64,000 bases of DNA from DASVLX01 sp036384655 (lineage in GTDB: Bacteria; Actinomycetota; Actinomycetes; Mycobacteriales; Pseudonocardiaceae). The first letter of the stretch is position 1. Each line of letters begins with the position of its first letter. This document shows, piece by piece, positions 59,102-64,000 of this stretch. The notes under the pieces were generated by a model. The model was not told the origin of the DNA and made no database searches. It worked only from the letters and a program-made list of their open reading frames with translations. The DNA lies in NCBI GenBank assembly GCA_036384655.1, contig DASVLX010000084.1, positions 1 to 64,000 on the forward strand, given 5' to 3'. The translations under genes and the position numbers were made by a program.

Positions 59102-60532
59102 TCAGACGTCTTCCTCGCCGAGCCGGTGCACCCGGATCAGGTTGGTTGACCCGACAGTAGCCGGTGGCGAACCCGCGACGATAACCACAAGGTCACCGGG
59201 CTGATAACGACCGATGGACAACATCGCCGCGTCGACCTGCCGGACCATCGCGTCGGTGGTCTTGACGGGGGGCACCAGGAACGTCTCGGTGCCCCAGGTC
59301 ATCGCCAACTGGCTGCGCACGTGCGGCACGGGCGTGAACGCCAGCAGCGGCAGCGGGGTGTGCAGCCGGGCCAACCGTCGCACGGTGTCGCCGGACTGCG
59401 TGAACGCCACCAATGCCTTGGCGTTCAGGCGTTCGCCGATGTCCCTGGCCGCGTAGGAGATGACGCCCCGCTTGGTGCGCGGCACGTGGGTCAGCGGTGG
59501 CACGTCGACCGAGTCGTCCTCGACGGCCTGGACGATCCGGGCCATGGTGCGCACCGTCTCGATCGGGTACCGGCCCACGCTCGTCTCACCGGAGAGCATC
59601 ACCGCATCGGCGCCGTCCAGCACGGCGTTCGCCACGTCGGACGCCTCCGCGCGGGTCGGCCGCGAGTTGGTGATCATCGAGTCGAGCATCTGGGTCGCCA
59701 CGATGACCGGTTTGGCGTTCTCCCGGGCCATCTGGATGGCCCGCTTCTGCACCAGCGGCACCTGCTCCAACGGCAGTTCCACGCCGAGGTCACCGCGAGC
59801 CACCATGACGCCGTCGAAGGCGAGCACGATGGCCTCCAGGTTGTCGACGGCCTCCGGCTTCTCGACCTTGGCGACCACCGGCAGCCGGCCACGGCCCATC
59901 CGGTCCATGACCTGGTGGACCAGGTCGATGTCGGCCGGGGAACGCACGAACGACAGCGCGATGAAGTCGACGCCGAGCTGCAGCGCGAACTCCAGGTCCT
60001 CGATGTCCTTCTCGGACAGTGCCGGCACCGAGACATCCATGCCTGGCAACGAAAGGCCCTTGTGGTTGGACACCGTGCCGCCCTCGGTCACCTCGGCGAC
60101 AACGTCCGAACCCTGCACTTCCTTGACCCGCAGCGCGATCTTGCCGTCGTCGACCAGCATCCGGTCTCCGACCCTGGCGTCCCTGGCCAGGCCCTTGTAG
60201 GTGGTGGCGACGCGGTCGTGGGTGCCCTCGATGTCCTCGACGGTGATCCGGACCGTGTCTCCGGTGGACCACTCGACCGGACCCGCGGCGAACGTGCCAA
60301 GCCGAATCTTCGGGCCCTGAAGATCGGCGAGAATGCCCACGGCCCTACCGGACTCGTCCGATGCCGCGCGCACGATGTCATAGATCTGTTTGTGGTCGGC
60401 GTGACTGCCGTGGCTGAAGTTCAGCCTTGCCACGTCCATGCCGCCCTCGACCAGCTCACGGACCTTGTCCGCGGTGCTGGTCGCCGGACCCATGGTACAG
60501 ACGATCTTTGCTCGTCGGCTCACAAGTGTCAC
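59102..60532 (-). CDS. pyk: Pyruvate kinase
   Basis: 476 residues, GTG 60532 or GTG 60523 (both in frame, neither with a strong ribosome site). Closely resembles mycobacterial PykA: KIVCTMGPATSTADKVRELV, DVARLNFSHGSHADH, ADLQGPKIRLG, MVARGDLGVELPLEQVPLVQKRAI, ATQMLDSMITNSRPTRAEASDVANAVLDGADAVMLSGETSVGRYP. It converts PEP and ADP to pyruvate and ATP. K+ and Mg2+ site residues are present. No neighbour is co-regulated in an obvious way. Confidence 0.96.
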   Translation of the reverse strand: MTLVSRRAKIVCTMGPATSTADKVRELVEGGMDVARLNFSHGSHADHKQIYDIVRAASDESGRAVGILADLQGPKIRLGTFAAGPVEWSTGDTVRITVEDIEGTHDRVATTYKGLARDARVGDRMLVDDGKIALRVKEVQGSDVVAEVTEGGTVSNHKGLSLPGMDVSVPALSEKDIEDLEFALQLGVDFIALSFVRSPADIDLVHQVMDRMGRGRLPVVAKVEKPEAVDNLEAIVLAFDGVMVARGDLGVELPLEQVPLVQKRAIQMARENAKPVIVATQMLDSMITNSRPTRAEASDVANAVLDGADAVMLSGETSVGRYPIETVRTMARIVQAVEDDSVDVPPLTHVPRTKRGVISYAARDIGERLNAKALVAFTQSGDTVRRLARLHTPLPLLAFTPVPHVRSQLAMTWGTETFLVPPVKTTDAMVRQVDAAMLSIGRYQPGDLVVIVAGSPPATVGSTNLIRVHRLGEEDV

Positions 60533-60610
60533 AGCTTAAACCTGCCCCCTGGACCGATCCAGCGAGACTCGGGGAGTTGCTGGACCATAAGTGACCTGTT
60601 CACTCGCAGG

Positions 60611-61276
60611 TCATTCCTGAGAATCCGGTTGGCCAACGTGGTCGGCCACCCAGTCATTGAGCGGGCGGATCTGCCGCCAGCTCTTCTTGACGCGATCAAG
60701 AGTACGCCGCTCATGGAGAGCGTCATCGGGCTCGAAGGCAACCATGCCATACAGGGCCTTGCGGCGCAGGAGGTCGATGCGCTCGTGGTCGGCGGTGAAG
60801 CCGCGCGGGGCGGTGCGGAGCTGTTCGCCGTGGATCTCCCAGCCCGTGCGGGAAAGCCGGCCCAGGATGCCCTGGAGTTCCTTGCCTCGGCGGTCCTCCG
60901 CCACCGCGGTCCGGTAGCGGGCCAACTGGTCGGACGCCATGTGGTAGCAGCCGCCGCCGACCGCCAGCCCCTCCGAACCGAGCTGGACGTAGTACGCCCC
61001 GCCTCCCCTGGCGTGCTCGATCACCGCGCCGCAGTGGGTCTTGTAGGGCGACTTGTCCTTGGCGAACCGGACATCCCGGTACGGACGGAACACCTTGGGC
61101 CGGCCCATGTCCGCGAACTCCTCGGCCAGCTCAGCGAGCAGCGCGAGCATCGGGGCACGCACGTCGGTCTCGTAGACGTCCCGGTGGTCCGTCCAGTAGG
61201 CCTTCGAGTTGTCCGCGACGATGCCGTCGTAGAACTCGACGGCGCCCTCTCCGAATCCGGTGAACGAGACAGCCAT
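60611..61276 (-). CDS. DUF2461 domain protein
   Basis: ATG 61276 gives MAVSFTGFGEGAVEFYDGIVADN. Earlier in-frame starts pass through the terminator-like inverted repeat. 221 residues with the DUF2461 pattern: WTDHRDVYETDVRAPMLALL, GRPKVFRPYRDVRFAKDKSPYKTHCGAVI, and GGGAYYVQLGSEGLAVGGGCYHMASDQL. Cytosolic; function unknown. Common in actinobacteria and often chromosomal core. Confidence 0.85.
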   Translation of the reverse strand: MAVSFTGFGEGAVEFYDGIVADNSKAYWTDHRDVYETDVRAPMLALLAELAEEFADMGRPKVFRPYRDVRFAKDKSPYKTHCGAVIEHARGGGAYYVQLGSEGLAVGGGCYHMASDQLARYRTAVAEDRRGKELQGILGRLSRTGWEIHGEQLRTAPRGFTADHERIDLLRRKALYGMVAFEPDDALHERRTLDRVKKSWRQIRPLNDWVADHVGQPDSQE

Positions 61277-61329
61277 GGCAGAAAGCCTACGACCCGTGCC
61301 CGACAGGTCGCCGATGATCGTTTTGATGT

Positions 61330-61370
61330 GTGGTCGACGCGCGTGCCGATCGGACATGCGCGTCGACCAC
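61330..61370. terminator. Inverted repeat terminator after gltD
   Basis: 16-base arms at 61330-61345 (GTGGTCGACGCGCGTG) and 61355-61370, one mismatch, with a 9-base loop. It lies 45 bases beyond the gltD stop and would end the gltBD transcript. Confidence 0.7.
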
Positions 61371-61414
61371 GCACCGGTACCCGGCGACGCTGCCGGAACC
61401 GTCAGCGCGCCGGG

Positions 61415-62950
61415 TCAGCGCACCGTCAGCGGGTGCTGGTCGTAGACCACGGGAGCGGGCAGGTCGGAGTCCCCGGTGAGGTAGCCGTCCACCGCGTTCG
61501 CGGTGGCCCGGCCCTCGGCGATCGCCCACACCACGAGGGAGGCGCCACGATGCGCGTCCCCGCAGACGAACACGCCGGGCGCGTCCGTCTGCCAGTCCGG
61601 ACCGCAGTCCAGGTTGCCGCGCCTGGCCAGCGACAGGCCGAGGCCGTCCAGCAGGGGCATGTGTTCCACGCCGGCGAAACCGATCGCCAGCAGGACCAGG
61701 TCGGCGGGGATGGTGGTGACCTCGTCGGACACCGGGACGACCTCGCGGATGCCCTTCTCGCGGTCCCGGCGCACCTTGACCTCGCGCAGTTCGACCGCGC
61801 GCACATGACCCTCGTCGTCGGCCACGAACCGCTGCACCGCGACGCCGAACTTGCGCTCGCCGCCCTCCTCGTGCGCGGGGTAGGTGCGCAGGATCCACGG
61901 CCAGGTCGGCCAGGGCGTGACGTCCTCGTCGCGGTCGTTCGGCGGCTTCGGATACTGGTCGAGCTGGGTCACCGAGGCCGCGCCCTGACGGGTTGACGTG
62001 CCGTAGCAGTCCGCCGCCGTGTCCCCACCGCCGATGATCACGACATGCTTGCCCTTGGCGTCGATCGTGGTGGGTCCGTCGCCCTCGCAGGCGCGGTTGG
62101 CCGGCACCAGATGCTCCATCGCCAGGTGCACGCCCGCCAGGTCGCGGCCCGGAATCTCGGGAGCATCGCGGCCGCGCAGCGCGCCGACCGCGAGCACCAC
62201 CGCGTCGAACTGGGCGCGCAGGTCCTGGACCGAGAGGTCACCGGGCTTGTCCCCACCGACCTCGCAGCTCGTCACGAACTTCGTTCCCTCGGCCCGCAAC
62301 TGCACCAGCCGACGGTCCAGAACGGACTTTTCCAGCTTGTACTCGGGGATGCCGTAGCGGAGCAGCCCGCCGAGCCGGTCGTCCCGCTCGAACACGGTGA
62401 CCTCATGCCCGGCCCGGGTGAGCTGCTGGGCGGCGGCCAGTCCGGCCGGACCCGAGCCGACCACGGCGACCCGCCTGCCGGAGGTCACCACGGACTGCTG
62501 CGGGCGCACCAGATCGCGCTCCCAGGACACGTCCGCGATGGTCTCCTCGACCCGCTTGATCGTCACCGGACCACCGGCCAACGGCGAGATCGACAGCACG
62601 CAGGCGGACTCGCAGGGCGCCGGACACAACCGCCCGGTGAACTCCGGGAAGTTGTTGGTCGCGTGCAGCCGCTCGCTGGCCTGCGCCCAGTCACCCCGGC
62701 GGACCAGGTCATTCCACTCCGGAATCAGGTTCCCGAGCGGGCAGCCCGCGGAGCCCGAGTGGCAGAACGGAATCCCGCAGTCCATGCAGCGCGCCGCCTG
62801 CAGGCGCACCGCGCGGTCCCGATCCTTGCGTTCCTCCGGATCGGGCAGGTCGATCGCGTAGACCTCGTGCCAGTCACGCGTCCGCTCGTCGATCGGGCGC
62901 TTGGGCATGTCGGAACGCTTGTACTTGAGGAAGCCGGAAGGGTCAGCCAC
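61415..62950 (-). CDS. gltD: Glutamate synthase (NADPH) small subunit
   Basis: GTG 62950 gives ADPSGFLKYKRSDMPKRP, the GltD N-terminus; an upstream in-frame start would intrude further into gltB. 511 residues. Cys-rich N-domain (ARCMDCGIPFCHSGSAGCPLGN; RLCPAPCESACV) carrying the Fe-S clusters, FAD domain (VAVVGSGPAGLAAAQQL), NADPH domain (VVIIGGGDTAADC), and FVCGDAHRGASLVVWAIAEG. It transfers electrons from NADPH to GltB. Overlaps gltB by 8 bases. Confidence 0.95.
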   Translation of the reverse strand: MADPSGFLKYKRSDMPKRPIDERTRDWHEVYAIDLPDPEERKDRDRAVRLQAARCMDCGIPFCHSGSAGCPLGNLIPEWNDLVRRGDWAQASERLHATNNFPEFTGRLCPAPCESACVLSISPLAGGPVTIKRVEETIADVSWERDLVRPQQSVVTSGRRVAVVGSGPAGLAAAQQLTRAGHEVTVFERDDRLGGLLRYGIPEYKLEKSVLDRRLVQLRAEGTKFVTSCEVGGDKPGDLSVQDLRAQFDAVVLAVGALRGRDAPEIPGRDLAGVHLAMEHLVPANRACEGDGPTTIDAKGKHVVIIGGGDTAADCYGTSTRQGAASVTQLDQYPKPPNDRDEDVTPWPTWPWILRTYPAHEEGGERKFGVAVQRFVADDEGHVRAVELREVKVRRDREKGIREVVPVSDEVTTIPADLVLLAIGFAGVEHMPLLDGLGLSLARRGNLDCGPDWQTDAPGVFVCGDAHRGASLVVWAIAEGRATANAVDGYLTGDSDLPAPVVYDQHPLTVR

Positions 62951-64000
62951 GGCTGGCCTCCATGATCGCCTCGTCCACATCGCGGCCCTGGGCTCGGGCG
63001 AGCCGCTCGGCCTCCAACACTCGCTGGTAGTCGCGTGGCATCACCTTGGTGAACGCCGCCGACCGACGCGGCCAGTCACCCAGCAGCGACGCGGCGACCG
63101 TCGACCCGGTGAGCTCGTGGTGCCGTCGCACCACCTCGCGCAGCCAGCGCAGATCGTCGCTGGATGGTCGTTGTAGATCGACCATCTCCTGGTTGACCTG
63201 CCATGCCTTGAGGTCGAGTACGTAGCCGATGCCGCCGGACATGCCAGCGGCGAGATTGCGGCCGGTGGGTCCGAGCACCACCGCCCGTCCACCGGTCATG
63301 TACTCGAAGGCGTGGTCGCCCGCGCCCTCGCAGACCGCCAGCGCGCCGGAGTTACGGACCGCGAACCGCACGCCGACCCGGCCACGCAGGAACAGCTCGC
63401 CGCTGGTGGCGCCGTAGCCGATCACGTTGCCGCCGATGACCTGGTCCTCGGCGCGGAAGGTCGCGTCCGGGTCGGGCCGGACGACGATCCGGCCGCCGGA
63501 CAGGCCCTTGCCGACGTAGTCGTTGGCGTCACCAACCATGTCGATGGTGATACCCGAGGGCAGGAACGCGCCGAGCGACTGCCCGGCCGAGCCGGTCAGC
63601 GTGACGTGGATCGTGTCGTCCGGCAGGCCCTCGCCGCCGTAGCGGCGGGTGACCTCGGCGCCCAGCAGGGTGCCGACCGTGCGGTTGACGTTGCGGACCG
63701 GCATTTCCAGCGCGACCGGGTGGGCGTCCTCCAGGGCCGCCTCGGCGAGCTGGATCAGCGTGCGGTCCAGTGCGTGTTCCAGGCCGTGGTCCTGCTCCCG
63801 GACCCGGCGACGCGGCGAACCGTAGCGGTTCTCCGGCACGGCGAAGACCGGCGTGAGGTCGAGACCATGCGCCTTCCAGTGGTCCACGGCGGCGTCGACG
63901 TCCAGCAGCTCGGCATGCCCGATGGCCTCGTCGAGGCTGTGGAGACCCAACTCCGCCAGCCGTTCCCGGACCTCCTGGGCGATGAACCGGAAGAACTGCT
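62943..64000 (-). CDS. gltB: Glutamate synthase large subunit, C-terminal part (cut by window edge)
   Basis: The frame is open at base 64000 (reading QFFRFIAQEVRERLAEL inward), so the N-terminus and the FMN and glutaminase domains lie outside. The visible ~350 residues are the C-terminal GXGXG domain: TGSAGQSLGAFLPSGITIDMVGDANDYVGKGLSGGRIVV, QVIGGNVIGYGATSGELFLRGRVGVRFAVRNSGA, then EYMTGGRAVVLGPTGRNLAAGMSGGIGYV. The gene order gltB-gltD is standard. It forms the ammonia-assimilating enzyme with GltD. Confidence 0.95.
   Translation of the reverse strand, partial: QFFRFIAQEVRERLAELGLHSLDEAIGHAELLDVDAAVDHWKAHGLDLTPVFAVPENRYGSPRRRVREQDHGLEHALDRTLIQLAEAALEDAHPVALEMPVRNVNRTVGTLLGAEVTRRYGGEGLPDDTIHVTLTGSAGQSLGAFLPSGITIDMVGDANDYVGKGLSGGRIVVRPDPDATFRAEDQVIGGNVIGYGATSGELFLRGRVGVRFAVRNSGALAVCEGAGDHAFEYMTGGRAVVLGPTGRNLAAGMSGGIGYVLDLKAWQVNQEMVDLQRPSSDDLRWLREVVRRHHELTGSTVAASLLGDWPRRSAAFTKVMPRDYQRVLEAERLARAQGRDVDEAIMEASRG

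Noticed and set aside
59321..61996. 891-codon plus-strand frame opposite pyk, DUF2461 and gltD
   Set aside because: It spans three genuine minus-strand genes and shows no domain; an antisense shadow.

Overview
The window is very GC-rich, uses many GTG starts and is full of overlapping stop/start junctions (ATGA, GTGA). It carries actinomycete hallmarks: EspG/ESX-type proteins, DUF397 plus DUF5753 helix-turn-helix pairs, a DUF3558 lipoprotein, and the pyk-tesB pair. This suggests a filamentous actinomycete, most likely Pseudonocardiales (Pseudonocardiaceae). The species cannot be read from the sequence. No rRNA, tRNA, CRISPR array, transposase or phage gene was seen. Most of the window looks chromosomal, with several accessory islands.

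Layout. 1-2138: 3' end of an ABC exporter operon and a small membrane protein/winged-helix pair. 2139-2414: debris of a secreted-type gene. 2539-12576 (minus): an atu/liu-like acyl-CoA catabolic cluster with biotin-dependent carboxylase alpha and beta subunits, two enoyl-CoA hydratases, an AtuA-like protein, a TIGR03084 protein, a TetR regulator and an acyl-CoA synthetase. 13061-16238 (minus): an ESX-accessory mini-locus. 16412-17421: DUF397/XRE pair. 17509-24983 (minus): seven genes for a membrane complex related to complex I and group 4 hydrogenase. Its large subunit has lost the nickel cysteines, so it is an Ehr-type complex. 25278-28587 (plus): a Cys-rich protein, EttA, a small Cys protein and pyrophosphatase. 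28612-31942: ChrB with a divergent MFS transporter, a PP2C phosphatase and an orphan excisionase-like HTH. 31961-36311 (minus): two acyl-CoA dehydrogenases and an MFS transporter. 36529-39906 (plus): two YbjQ-type proteins, an unknown protein and a Sel1-repeat protein.

39946-45500 holds a CitA/DcuS-like two-component system, a divergent DcuA/DcuB-family C4-dicarboxylate carrier and a KstD/fumarate-reductase-type flavoprotein. Next to it, 45779-52989 is the most striking locus: eight tightly coupled plus-strand genes for TusA, an MvhD-like protein, an HdrA with an inserted NAD(P)H:glutamate-synthase-type module, a second HdrA, a small winged helix, HdrC, HdrB and DsrE2. It looks like a heterodisulfide-reductase-like electron-transfer complex with dedicated sulfur carriers, unlike the canonical sHdr locus. 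I see no LbpA lipoate-binding protein and no second HdrB/HdrC pair. 53058-57061 (minus) is a tandem array of five genes carrying six copies of one four-helix membrane domain, some with Pro/Tyr/Gly-rich heads.

57215-64000 (minus) is core metabolism: a siderophore-interacting protein, TesB, pyruvate kinase, a DUF2461 protein, GltD and the 3' part of GltB.

Together the Ehr-type complex, the Hdr/TusA/DsrE2 operon and the dicarboxylate module suggest that this otherwise aerobic-looking actinomycete has unusual low-potential redox and perhaps micro-aerobic metabolism. That link is inference from gene content.
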